DNA of 37,719 nt from an uncultured Bacilli bacterium (GTDB taxonomy: Bacteria > Bacillota_I > Bacilli_A > RF39 > UBA660), in contig CALVIS010000006.1 in the NCBI GenBank assembly GCA_944331805.1, positions 1-37,719 on the forward strand, read 5' to 3'. A model generated the notes under the pieces. It was not told the DNA's origin, ran no database searches, and saw only the letters and a list, made by a program, of their open reading frames with translations. The position numbers and the translations under genes are program-made. How positions within the stretch are numbered: the first letter of the stretch is position 1; each line of letters begins with the position of its first letter. Positions 1-7,463 of this stretch are shown piece by piece.

Positions 1-13
1 TTATTCTTATTTT

Positions 14-1033
14 CTATATAATATTGGTTATTTTATTTTTAAAATTGTTGGTTATTATAATGTTAAAATTAACAATTAGCATTGTTACTTGTTTTTTAGA
101 AAGTCCAGTCGCTTTAACTATATCTTTTATAGGCATACCTATATTAAGAAGATTCTTTGCAATAGATTTTTTTTCGTTATTAGCACCATCTTTTTTTCCT
201 TGCTCAATTCCTTGCTCAATTCCTTGTTCAATACCTTTTTCTCTAGCAATATTACTATGATACTCTATCTTTAAAGCTTCTTCTTCTTTTCTTCTTTTCT
301 CAGGATCATATAGTCCTATATTATCAATGTTATCTGTTAGTTCATATAATCTTTCTGCTACTTCCATAAGTTCCTCGTCTCCTTCCGCTATTTTTTTAAT
401 TTCTAGATAATCATCTAACATTAATATTACTAATTCTTTGTCTAATTTAGTTAATTCTTCTTCATTAAGATACTTATTATAACTTTTCATCATGTCTATA
501 TGTATCTTTTCACTTGTTTTAGTCTCTATTATATTTTCATTATTCTTCATATAAAATTTAGATATGTTCTCTTTTCCTAAACATTCTTCAAAGTTATCGA
601 AGATATCAAAGTTAATCTGTATTACTTTTATTTTCTTACTATACTCTTCACCTTTACTTAATAATTCGCCTTTTAATTTTCCAAAGTAAGCATCATTTCT
701 TTCTATCAGTCCATCCCAGTATCCACGATTACATTCTAAGTTAATAATAAATCCTGGTAATTTAAAGATAAAATCAGATACTTTCTTTCTTTCAAGAGCA
801 TTCGCTATTTTATGTTCAACATTCTGTTCTTTAAAGTTTTTAATAATAAAATCTTTATCAAGCCCAGTTAATTTAGATATTAAATCTCCTAAATATAAAA
901 GACATCCACCCATAATAGCTTTAAATACACCATCAAGTGTTCCTTCATAGACAAAGTTATTAGATATCATATATTCTCTAATCTTTTCATTAGAGACATT
1001 CTTTGGAATTTTTCTTTCACGAAATTTTTTCAT
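14..1033 (-). CDS. Rpn-type PD-(D/E)XK nuclease family protein (PDDEXK_2-like)
   Basis: This 339-residue protein resembles the Rpn/PDDEXK_2 'transposase-nuclease' family, whose members cut DNA and, in studied enterobacterial cases, promote recombination or act as toxic phage defence. The core is seen at INLECNRGYWDG followed by ERNDAYFG, the usual beta-strand with an acidic residue and then an R-x-x-Y type helix. Three GIEQ repeats form a charged linker, followed by the family's C-terminal helical module (AKNLLNIGMPIKDIVKATGLS). The ATG at 1033 is chosen because AAAGGAG sits just upstream; the TTG farther upstream overlaps that ribosome binding site. The last ~18 residues are almost all N, I, K, T and F and extend past the usual end of the module, so the original stop may have been lost. 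A paralogue lies at 9311-10162 with a related 5' flank. Nuclease activity is inference. Confidence 0.75.
   Translation of the reverse strand: MKKFRERKIPKNVSNEKIREYMISNNFVYEGTLDGVFKAIMGGCLLYLGDLISKLTGLDKDFIIKNFKEQNVEHKIANALERKKVSDFIFKLPGFIINLECNRGYWDGLIERNDAYFGKLKGELLSKGEEYSKKIKVIQINFDIFDNFEECLGKENISKFYMKNNENIIETKTSEKIHIDMMKSYNKYLNEEELTKLDKELVILMLDDYLEIKKIAEGDEELMEVAERLYELTDNIDNIGLYDPEKRRKEEEALKIEYHSNIAREKGIEQGIEQGIEQGKKDGANNEKKSIAKNLLNIGMPIKDIVKATGLSKKQVTMLIVNFNIIITNNFKNKITNII
198..233. repeat. Three 12-bp tandem repeats inside the Rpn-type gene
   Basis: Three consecutive 12-bp units (CCTTGCTCAATT, with the third diverged) encode the GIEQ-GIEQ-GIEQ linker on the minus strand. The unit is a multiple of three, so copy-number change would alter linker length without a frameshift. 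Confidence 0.8.
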
Positions 1034-1053
1034 ACTTTCTCCTTTCTGCAAGT

Positions 1054-1082
1054 GTTATAGCATAGTCTATAAATGATTGCAA
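1054..1082 (-). promoter_or_regulatory. Candidate sigma-A promoter of the Rpn-type gene
   Basis: On the minus strand TTGCAA (1082-1077) is followed after 17 bp by TATAAC (1059-1054), a 5/6 match to the -10 consensus. Transcription would start close to 1047, just before the AAAGGAG ribosome binding site. Confidence 0.45.
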
Positions 1083-1188
1083 AAAGGCAATTTTTAAAAT
1101 TCATAAAAAATCTGCTTTCAATTTAATATTTTCTCTAGGGAAATTTTAAATATTCACATCAAAAATCACTTCAATTTACAAAATTCAC
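1078..1188. repeat. Rpn 5'-flank repeat, copy A
   Basis: The 359-bp gap 1034-1392 contains no gene. It holds this ~111-bp AT-rich stretch, which aligns end to end with 10231-10343 upstream of the second Rpn-type gene. Both begin TGCAAAAAG, contain TCAATTTAATA and AGGGAAA in the same order, and end CAATTTACAAAATTCA. Inside the copy the motif (T)AAAATTCA recurs. It could be a mobile-element end, a regulatory region, or flank duplicated with the gene. The rest of the gap holds only the terminator at 1281-1320. Confidence 0.6.
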
Positions 1189-1280
1189 ATAAATTTAATT
1201 TTTTTCATCACTCCTTCTTTTTCCATCTTTTATGCATCGCCTCTTCTACTTATAAGGTATCATAATAGATAGATTTAGTC

Positions 1281-1320
1281 AAGAAAAAAAGAAGCAAACA
1301 TGATAAACTCATGAATGCTT
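1281..1320 (-). terminator. Rho-independent terminator downstream of the 1393-3183 gene
   Basis: Arms 1292-1303 and 1309-1320 pair (AAGCA and CATGA blocks with an A-A internal mismatch, 5-nt loop). On the minus strand they are followed by CTTTTTTTCTT. This fits termination of the surface-protein gene that ends at 1393. Confidence 0.65.
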
Positions 1321-1392
1321 ACTTTTAAAACATCTCAAAAAATTAATTACAAAAATTTAAACACTTTATGTCAAATTTTACTATAAGTATAT

Positions 1393-3183
1393 TTAATTAT
1401 TAATACTTAAAACAAGGCGAAAAGAATGATCTGTAAAACTTCCACCATTAACCGATGTTGTCATAATTGAAAATATTCCTGCAACATTATCATTATTAGT
1501 TCTACCACCTCTTAATAACCAAACATTAGGAAAATTATTTAATTCATTATCATTATACCAATTATTGCTTTCAAACCCATGTGATAAGCATAAGTTCCCA
1601 TTACAAGCATCACTCACTGTATCACTTGTATATTTATCATAATATTTTGACTCTGGCATAATTTCAAAACCACTACTTCCTACTTCATCATTATAATTAC
1701 CCATGACATATTCTACAGAACCACCACTCATATCATATACACCATAGATATTTCCTGTTGTACTTGCACCTGTTCCATTTATATCTATATCATAAGTATA
1801 TTGACAGCCATAATCTGTATTTCCATTACTTTGACTACCATAACTACAACCTGTTATATATTGATCCGATTTATTTTGATATATCTCTTTATTCGCACCA
1901 CTAAAATTAGTATTTCCTAACTTACCATATTTAGACTGGCTAAGGTAACTAACTACAGTCCACTCGCTATTCTTCATCATATGAGCATCAATATTTTCAG
2001 TAAAACCGTATCTATTTCCTTCATCATTCATTTTTAAACTTACATGGAAAGCATTACTTACATTTATATTCCTCCAACTTGTTACATTTGGTTTTATCAT
2101 TGGATCTAGACTAGTAGTATTGCCTCCACCACTACTAAGAGAAGGATTACTACTACTTGTTTCAAACTTTCCTACCCATATTCCAGAAAGCTCCACATCT
2201 CCAAAAGTAAAAGCATCTGGGGTATACCAACTGTTATCTTTTATTCCTTCACTTACTAGGTATTTTGCACTTCCTTTTTCTTTAGTATCAGTATCAATAA
2301 ACTTTATATCTATCTCACCTGGTGATAATCTAGTTGGTATATTATCTAAATACTCTCCTTGCTTTCCATAATAATTTGTTCCATCTTCACTTCCTATACT
2401 GTAACTATACCTAGGTATCCATACCCACATTGTCTCTATATCATCCATATTTATTACTGTTCCTATATCTGCACTTAAATAGTTTTTTCTTGTAGCACTA
2501 CTAACAGTTACAGCATTAGCCCATTTTAATTCATCATAATTATACCAATTATTATCTTTATCTGTTTTAACCCAGTTAGTACCATTATATGTAACAGCAA
2601 TCATATTATCATCTAGTTCTGGTTCGTTAGGTTTTACTCTTTCTTGACTCACTTCTACTCTTAACTTACCACTAAAGACTTGACCACTATAATTTCCATC
2701 CACTTCATCAGTTATCCATAGTTTTAAATTATATTTATTAGCAGAATCACCTTCTATGGTTCCACTGTCCAAGACTCTACTTGAATTACTTTTTATACTT
2801 GTTAATAGAGAGGCTCCATTACTTATATTATTTTTAGTTAAGTTATATTTTAAATACTTATCATCAATTCTAGTATCAGTATCATCAATAGTATTATCAT
2901 CTAAATAAATGGTATAATCTACAGCCTTATTACCATTATTTCTTAATTCAAAAGTAGAACCATCTAAAGATAAGCCTTCACTATCACTTATACCTACGGC
3001 ATTATCTAAACTTATCCCTTCACTTGTTTCATCCAGTACTAAATCTAATGTTCCTACTTTTACAATCTCTTCACTACCAAATAACTCTGTTCTAAAATAA
3101 GCATAAGTTAATGCTAATAATAATATTAAAACTAGTAGTATACTTATAATCATTACTGTTATTTTATTCTTATTTTTCATCAT
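1393..3183 (-). CDS. SipW/TasA-type signal protein with C-terminal FGE-like domain
   Basis: A 596-residue exported protein. The N-terminus has a basic start, a long hydrophobic segment (about residues 8-28) and then TYAYF...VKVGTLDLVLDE, the pattern of SipW-dependent TasA/camelysin-type matrix proteins. A beta-rich segment follows (FELRNNGNKAVDYTIYL). The C-terminal ~300 residues resemble the formylglycine-generating-enzyme/C-lectin-like fold (GIWVGKFE, YGVYDMSGGSVEYVMGNY, LLRGGR near the end, FRLVLSI), probably as a binding or structural module rather than an enzyme. The start is ATGATG behind AAAGGAG; the second ATG has the better spacing. It is expressed through the unusual leader at 3188-3388. 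A cell-surface or spore-surface matrix role is inference. A second SipW/TasA-type gene with the same leader is at 14065-15909. Confidence 0.7.
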   Translation of the reverse strand: MMKNKNKITVMIISILLVLILLLALTYAYFRTELFGSEEIVKVGTLDLVLDETSEGISLDNAVGISDSEGLSLDGSTFELRNNGNKAVDYTIYLDDNTIDDTDTRIDDKYLKYNLTKNNISNGASLLTSIKSNSSRVLDSGTIEGDSANKYNLKLWITDEVDGNYSGQVFSGKLRVEVSQERVKPNEPELDDNMIAVTYNGTNWVKTDKDNNWYNYDELKWANAVTVSSATRKNYLSADIGTVINMDDIETMWVWIPRYSYSIGSEDGTNYYGKQGEYLDNIPTRLSPGEIDIKFIDTDTKEKGSAKYLVSEGIKDNSWYTPDAFTFGDVELSGIWVGKFETSSSNPSLSSGGGNTTSLDPMIKPNVTSWRNINVSNAFHVSLKMNDEGNRYGFTENIDAHMMKNSEWTVVSYLSQSKYGKLGNTNFSGANKEIYQNKSDQYITGCSYGSQSNGNTDYGCQYTYDIDINGTGASTTGNIYGVYDMSGGSVEYVMGNYNDEVGSSGFEIMPESKYYDKYTSDTVSDACNGNLCLSHGFESNNWYNDNELNNFPNVWLLRGGRTNNDNVAGIFSIMTTSVNGGSFTDHSFRLVLSINN

Positions 3184-3187
3184 CTTA

Positions 3188-3258
3188 CTCCTTTCATTAT
3201 TACACTCAAAAAAGAATAGAATTATCCTCTATTCTTTTAAGCCATAACGGAAGAAAGT
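3188..3258 (-). promoter_or_regulatory. Nested leader hairpins covering the Shine-Dalgarno (copy 1)
   Basis: An inner hairpin pairs 3228-3238 with 3210-3220 (11 bp, 7-nt loop) and is followed on the minus strand by six T, so it reads as a terminator or attenuator. An outer stem pairs the 5' arm ACTTTCTTCCGTTAT (3258-3244) with ATAATGAAAGGAG (3200-3188): 12 of 13 positions pair if G-U is allowed. The 3' arm contains the AAAGGAG ribosome binding site of the 1393-3183 gene. The folded form would therefore block transcription, translation, or both. Confidence 0.6.
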
Positions 3259-3300
3259 ATTTACTAGATACTTACTAAACTGCCCCCCCCCAGGTAACAT
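3229..3300 (-). other. Alternative leader reading frame, conserved in both leaders (copy 1)
   Basis: This is a 23-codon open frame beginning ATG-TTA-CCT, passing through the G9 tract as GGG-GGG-GGG, then encoding QFSKYLVNTFFRYGLKE and ending at TAG in the 5' arm of the inner hairpin. The second leader encodes QFSSNLVTFFHYDLRE in the same frame and stops at the same hairpin position. The two differ in length by exactly one codon. No Shine-Dalgarno precedes the ATG, so this frame is more likely entered from the leader ORF at 3275-3370 by slippage or a G-tract length change. Confidence 0.5.
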
Positions 3301-3370
3301 TTAGTAAACGAGAGCTAGTTGTAGATTTACAAATTATTTTTCCTTCTTTCATCTTAATTCCTTCTTTCAT
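3275..3370 (-). CDS. Leader peptide ORF ending at the G9 tract (copy 1)
   Basis: A 31-codon ORF starts at ATG 3370, with an in-frame ATG at 3352. Both starts are preceded by AAGAAGG supplied by an 18-bp tandem repeat. It begins six codons that repeat (MKEGIK), continues to LLNVTWGGAV and stops at TAG. The TGG-GGG-GGG-GCA codons are the G9 tract. The second leader ends in the same VTWGGAV-stop. The stop lies 17 nt before the SD-covering arm, so a ribosome finishing here would leave the downstream stem intact. This is a proposed leader peptide; expression is not shown. Confidence 0.5.
   Translation of the reverse strand: MKEGIKMKEGKIICKSTTSSRLLNVTWGGAV
3283..3291 (-). repeat. Homopolymer of nine G (C9 on the plus strand)
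   Basis: Nine consecutive C on the plus strand, in an otherwise very AT-rich region. The only other tract of this kind in the window is at 16009-16017, at the equivalent place in the second leader and with the same length. Such tracts are prone to slipped-strand length change. Confidence 0.9.
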
Positions 3371-3385
3371 CTTAATTCCTTCTTT
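3341..3385. repeat. 18-bp tandem repeat, 2.5 copies
   Basis: The unit TCCTTCTTTCATCTTAAT repeats at 3341-3358, 3359-3376 and partly at 3377-3385, directly after the stop codon of the 3386-4156 gene. On the minus strand each unit reads AGAAGGA...ATG, so it duplicates a ribosome binding site plus start codon for the leader ORF. The length is a multiple of three and preserves frame. Confidence 0.85.
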
Positions 3386-4156
3386 CTATTGTTCATTTCT
3401 TTCGCATGTATAACCACTATTTTCTAGTTCTTGTTCAATAGTAGTCACACTTTGATTTAACTCATACTCTGGATAAAATCCTTCAAACTCTGTAATATTA
3501 TTAGTAATAAAATCCATATCAAGTTTTTCATAATTTATATTTTGGGTAGTAACTTGTACTGCTGCACTTACACTACAATCTGCTGTCATACCAATATCAT
3601 TTTCATCTAAAACAGTCTTAAGAAACTCACAAGAATTTTCTCTTTCTGTTAAAATACTATTATCAGTTGCAGTATCTGCTAATCTATTAGTTGTAGTCAT
3701 TCTACTACTCTTTAATCTATTCTTCTCATACTTAAAACTTAAATCATAAGTATAATCTAAATTATCAGTAGAATTTTTAAAAGTACAACTCATAGTTCCA
3801 CTCTTTAATTCATTAACACCATTTTTTTCATTCATATAATTAGTTACATATTCAGTAATATCAGGTAGAAAATAAACAAAAGCGAAAAGAAATAACATTA
3901 ATAAAACAAGAAATACAGGATGTCCTTTTTTCTTTTTACCAGTAGTGTTTTCTTCTAATTTTACAGAAGTTGGAACTGTGTTATCTTGATTATTACTTGT
4001 ATTTACAGTCTGTTGATTAACTTCATTGGTATTAGAAGCTTCTACTACTTTAGGTTCATTATTCACTGGAGTAGAATTTACAGTGTTATCAGTTCCAGGT
4101 GTTACCACTTTAGGAGTTTCTTCATTAATTTTATTATTATCATTTTTATTATCCAT
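3386..4156 (-). CDS. Membrane-anchored DUF1307-like protein
   Basis: A 256-residue protein of unknown function. The first ~80 residues are rich in Asn, Thr and Val and should be cytoplasmic. A KKKKGH stop-transfer precedes one membrane segment (about residues 82-102). The outer domain begins with GTMSCTFKN and ends with NSGYTCERNEQ. That layout (an early M-x-C and a late S/N-x-G-x-x-C pair) matches the lipoprotein at 31457-31930 and resembles DUF1307/YehR lipoproteins. The gene follows rpe after 57 bp and has its own candidate promoter inside the rpe 3' end. It ends directly before the leader of the SipW/TasA-type gene. A similar order (membrane protein, leader, SipW/TasA-type gene) recurs at 17252-14065. 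Confidence 0.55.
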   Translation of the reverse strand: MDNKNDNNKINEETPKVVTPGTDNTVNSTPVNNEPKVVEASNTNEVNQQTVNTSNNQDNTVPTSVKLEENTTGKKKKGHPVFLVLLMLFLFAFVYFLPDITEYVTNYMNEKNGVNELKSGTMSCTFKNSTDNLDYTYDLSFKYEKNRLKSSRMTTTNRLADTATDNSILTERENSCEFLKTVLDENDIGMTADCSVSAAVQVTTQNINYEKLDMDFITNNITEFEGFYPEYELNQSVTTIEQELENSGYTCERNEQ

Positions 4157-4197
4157 AGACTACACCCTTTCGTTATTCTTTATTTAAATCTAAATAA

Positions 4198-4226
4198 ATT
4201 ATAACATTTTACTTTAAAAACGTAAA
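4198..4226 (-). promoter_or_regulatory. Candidate sigma-A promoter before the DUF1307-like gene
   Basis: TTTACG (4226-4221) and TATAAT (4203-4198) are spaced by 17 bp on the minus strand. The -35 lies in the 3' end of rpe. An AT-only inverted repeat (TTTATTTA / TAAATAAA) follows in the untranslated region. Confidence 0.4.
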
Positions 4227-4846
4227 CTATTTATTTGTTTTTGATAATCATCACTACTTGTTATATAATTACCACTTACTATAATATCTGTTAAATTATA
4301 GATTTTTTTGGCAACTATATCATTAACTCCCCCATCTATACTTATTTTAAAATTAAAGTCTTTATATTCTTTTTTTAGGACTTTTAATTCTTTTAATTTG
4401 TCTATTGTTTTATCAATAAACTTTTGTCCACCTTTACCTGGTATAACTCCCATTACTAATATTAAATCTATATATGGTAAATAAGGTATTAATTTTTCTA
4501 CTTTATCATCTGGATTAAGAGCAAGTCCTGCTTTAATTCCATAACTTTTAATTAGTTTTAAATTACTTAAAGTATCTTCTAGAGTATCTAAATGTATTGT
4601 AATATACTCAGTATTTAAACTAGCATAGTCACCAATATAAATACTAGGGGCTGCAACCATTAGATGAACATCTAATCTTTTATCTGTAAACTTATAGATA
4701 TGTCTCATCTCTTTAAATGGTAATGATTTATTCTCTACATACTTACCATCCATAACATCTACATGAATTAAATCTACATCTGTATCATTTAATTTTGTTA
4801 AAGTAAGAGGTATATCTTTACTTGTTAAGAAAGATGCACTAATCAT
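4214..4846 (-). CDS. rpe: Ribulose-phosphate 3-epimerase
   Basis: Interconverts ribulose 5-phosphate and xylulose 5-phosphate in the pentose phosphate pathway. At 210 residues it has normal family length for this TIM-barrel. Visible family motifs in order: the first-strand SASF, HVDVMDG with the metal and catalytic residues, DVHLMV, MGVIPGKGGQKF (phosphate-binding loop; the family norm is M-x-V-x-P-G-F-G-G-Q) and SIDGGVN with the second catalytic Asp. The ATG overlaps the rsgA stop by 4 bp, and a GGAGG sits just upstream in the rsgA 3' end. The rsgA-rpe order is the one known from Bacillus. Confidence 0.9.
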   Translation of the reverse strand: MISASFLTSKDIPLTLTKLNDTDVDLIHVDVMDGKYVENKSLPFKEMRHIYKFTDKRLDVHLMVAAPSIYIGDYASLNTEYITIHLDTLEDTLSNLKLIKSYGIKAGLALNPDDKVEKLIPYLPYIDLILVMGVIPGKGGQKFIDKTIDKLKELKVLKKEYKDFNFKISIDGGVNDIVAKKIYNLTDIIVSGNYITSSDDYQKQINSLRF

Positions 4847-5676
4847 TTAATCGCCTCCTCATAGAACTTTAAATAACTTTCATATCTACTTTTAAGAATT
4901 TCACCATCTTTTACTGCTTTCTTAATCATACATTCAGCCTCTTTAGTATGAGAACAATCTCTAAAAGGACAGGAATAGTTAGAAAACTCTTTAAATGCAT
5001 ATTTTATATCTTCTTTTTTATAAATAGATAAGTCTAGGGCAGAAAAACCTGGAGTATCTAAGACTTTCCCATCTAAAAAGTCATATAATTCTACATTTCT
5101 TGTTGTATGTCTTCCTCTACCAAGGGCAAGAGAGACTTCTCCTGTCTTTAAATTCCAATCAGGATTTAATTTATTTAAAAGAGTACTCTTCCCTGCACCT
5201 GTTTGTCCTATAAAGACAACTGTTTTATCTTTAATTAATTCTTTTATTTTATCTAGTTCTAAATTAGTAAGAACAGTGTACCCTATATTAGTATAATATA
5301 CCATTATTTCTTTTATTTTATCATATGTTTCTTTATTAACTAAATCAGTCTTAGTTAAGCAGATAACAATATCTACATTATTAAGTTCCATATGAGCGAT
5401 AAATTTATCTAATAAACCTAAAGAAAAGTCAGGATTAACAAGACTTGTAATGATGAAAGCTCTATCTATATTACTTACCATAGGTCTATTAAAGGTATTT
5501 TTTCTAGGTAATATTTCTTCTATTACTAGGCTTTTCTCATTAAATCTAACATAATCCCCGACTTTAGGTATTAGTTTATCTTTTCTAAATTTACCTCTAG
5601 GTACTGTATTATAAGTTTTATTATTACTACTAACTACATGTCTATTACTACTTATTTTAATAATTTGTCCTTGCAT
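4843..5676 (-). CDS. rsgA: Ribosome small-subunit biogenesis GTPase RsgA
   Basis: A circularly permuted GTPase that helps late 30S maturation. The 277 residues show an N-terminal OB fold, then the G4 motif TKTD, then G1 GQTGAGKSTLLN, a G2 region (GRGRHTT) and G3 DTPGF, the permuted order typical of the family. The C-terminal zinc site is C-x5-C-x-H-x5-C (CPFRDCSHTKEAEC). The ATG at 5676 follows TAGGAGAAAAA. The gene lies 8 bp after prkC. RsgA (CpgA) is a known PrkC substrate in Bacillus, which suits the shared operon. Confidence 0.93.
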   Translation of the reverse strand: MQGQIIKISSNRHVVSSNNKTYNTVPRGKFRKDKLIPKVGDYVRFNEKSLVIEEILPRKNTFNRPMVSNIDRAFIITSLVNPDFSLGLLDKFIAHMELNNVDIVICLTKTDLVNKETYDKIKEIMVYYTNIGYTVLTNLELDKIKELIKDKTVVFIGQTGAGKSTLLNKLNPDWNLKTGEVSLALGRGRHTTRNVELYDFLDGKVLDTPGFSALDLSIYKKEDIKYAFKEFSNYSCPFRDCSHTKEAECMIKKAVKDGEILKSRYESYLKFYEEAIK

Positions 5677-5684
5677 TTTTTCTC

Positions 5685-7463
5685 CTAATCATCACTTTGA
5701 GAACTTGGATTTGATGAAGAACCTGAATTATTATCATTAGTATCATCACCATCTCCCTGTTCTGTTGGAGTAGTATCATCATTATTAGACTCTACTAATC
5801 TACCAATTGTAATAGTTACACTATCATTATTTCTAACAGTAGAACCATTAGGACGTGATTGCGTAATTATTTTATTTGCCATATTGCTATCTGTTACATC
5901 TTGATATTCTGTAGTTACGGTTACACAAGCATTATTTGCCCAACTTGTTACCACATCTGGTGTTTGTAAATACCAATCTGGGAAAGTAATATCTTGTAAG
6001 ACTGTTAGAGTTATTTCATCTCCTGATTTAACTTCACTACCTTCATCAAGTGATTGAGAAATAACAAGGTTTTGTCCTATTACAGAACAAGTTGTAGAAT
6101 CTGGCTCTATTTCTTGAATTTTTACCTCTAATCCCATATCTTCTAGAGTCTCTCTTACTTCATTAACATCCATATTAACATAGTTTTCTAATTCATAGGT
6201 TTTAACCCCTGTAGATTTATAAAGAGTTACTCTTGTTCCTTCTTTGACAGTACTACCACTTCTAGGATCTGTTCTAATAATTCTATTTTTCTTAACATCT
6301 TCACTACTTACTTCTTCAATTTTACTATTAACAGTAAGCCCTGCATCTTCTAGGGTATCTTCGGCTTTACTTACAGTCATACCACTAACATCTGGTACTT
6401 TAACATCTTTTTCAGCTGTTAGTGCTGGTATTATAAAGAATACTGCTAGTAGTGCTACTACAATAACACCGGCGATTATTGATAAAGCGATAATTAATTT
6501 ATTTGATTTTTTTACCTTATCATCAGTAATAGGAGTAGCGATACCTTCATTTTCATCACTAATTGGTTTCATTATTTTTGTAGTCTCATCTACTTCATTT
6601 TCAGGATATGGATAAACATAAGGTTCTTCATTTATTCTATCATCGTTTAAGGCAGTTAATAAGTCATTATGCATACTCTTAGCATCATCATATCTATTTT
6701 TAGGGTTTTTAGCAGTTGATTTTAAGATGATGTTTTCAATACTCTGAGGTATATCATTATTTAATTTATGAACATCAGGTAGTGGTTCTTTCATTTGTTT
6801 TAAAGCAATCTCAACAGCACTATCTCCTTTAAAAGGTAGTTCTCCTGTTAATAATTCATAGAAAATAATTCCCATCGAATAGATATCACTTTTAATAGTC
6901 GCCCCTTTACCAGCCGCTTGTTCAGGTGGTAAATAGTGAACTGATCCCATAACAGAATTAGTTTGTGTTAATTGCGTTGAATTTAAAGCCATCGCAATAC
7001 CAAAGTCTGTTATTTTAATCTGTCCATCATCTTGGATCATAATATTTTGTGGTTTTAAATCTCTATGAACGATATATGAGTCATGAGCATGAGCCATACC
7101 ATCTGTTAATTGTAACATGATATCTATCGCTTCTGATAGAGTTAGACTACCACGTTTTTTAAGTAGTTGTTTTAGTGTTTTACCTTCAACATACTCCATA
7201 ACGATATAATAAAGTCCATTATCTTCTCCTACATCATACATAGCGACAATATTAGGATGAGAAAGACTTGAGGCCGATAAAGCTTCACGCTGAAAACGTC
7301 TTACAAACTTCTCATCATTTGCAAGGTCACCCCTTAATACTTTTATCGCTACATTTCTATCAAGAATAGTATCATATGCAAGATAGACATTAGCCATACC
7401 ACCTTCGCCTATTGATTTAATTATCTCATAACGATCATTAATTTTTTGCCCCTTTGTAACCAT
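5685..7463 (-). CDS. prkC: PASTA-domain serine/threonine protein kinase PrkC
   Basis: A membrane kinase that senses muropeptides or lipid II and controls cell-wall metabolism and, in Bacillus, spore germination. The 592 residues contain a Hanks-type kinase domain (about 11-270) with GEGGMANVY, the AIKVL lysine, HRDLKPQN and DFG. One membrane segment follows (about 322-347), then three PASTA repeats. The acidic, Ser/Asn-rich tail ends SSSNPSSQSDD. The ATG overlaps the prpC stop by one base (TAATG), with GGAGAAGGTGAAG upstream. Kinase and phosphatase are therefore made together. Confidence 0.95.
   Translation of the reverse strand: MVTKGQKINDRYEIIKSIGEGGMANVYLAYDTILDRNVAIKVLRGDLANDEKFVRRFQREALSASSLSHPNIVAMYDVGEDNGLYYIVMEYVEGKTLKQLLKKRGSLTLSEAIDIMLQLTDGMAHAHDSYIVHRDLKPQNIMIQDDGQIKITDFGIAMALNSTQLTQTNSVMGSVHYLPPEQAAGKGATIKSDIYSMGIIFYELLTGELPFKGDSAVEIALKQMKEPLPDVHKLNNDIPQSIENIILKSTAKNPKNRYDDAKSMHNDLLTALNDDRINEEPYVYPYPENEVDETTKIMKPISDENEGIATPITDDKVKKSNKLIIALSIIAGVIVVALLAVFFIIPALTAEKDVKVPDVSGMTVSKAEDTLEDAGLTVNSKIEEVSSEDVKKNRIIRTDPRSGSTVKEGTRVTLYKSTGVKTYELENYVNMDVNEVRETLEDMGLEVKIQEIEPDSTTCSVIGQNLVISQSLDEGSEVKSGDEITLTVLQDITFPDWYLQTPDVVTSWANNACVTVTTEYQDVTDSNMANKIITQSRPNGSTVRNNDSVTITIGRLVESNNDDTTPTEQGDGDDTNDNNSGSSSNPSSQSDD

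Noticed and set aside
198-233. Possible CRISPR-like short repeats
   Set aside because: Units are 12 bp, directly adjacent, in frame and coding; there are no spacers. No CRISPR array is visible in the window.
24-274. Plus-strand open frames over the first Rpn-type gene
   Set aside because: They are antisense to a well-supported gene, lack ribosome binding sites, and owe their low complexity to the GIEQ repeats.
3283-3291. G9 tract as the spacer of a phase-variable promoter
   Set aside because: No good -35/-10 pair flanks the tract with 16-18 bp spacing in both copies. The conserved coding frames on either side favour a leader-ORF role, though a promoter role is not excluded.
3210-3300. Known metabolite riboswitch (c-di-GMP, preQ1 and others) in the G9 leaders
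   Set aside because: I could not fit the conserved cores of the classes I know; the region is better explained by short reading frames and nested hairpins.
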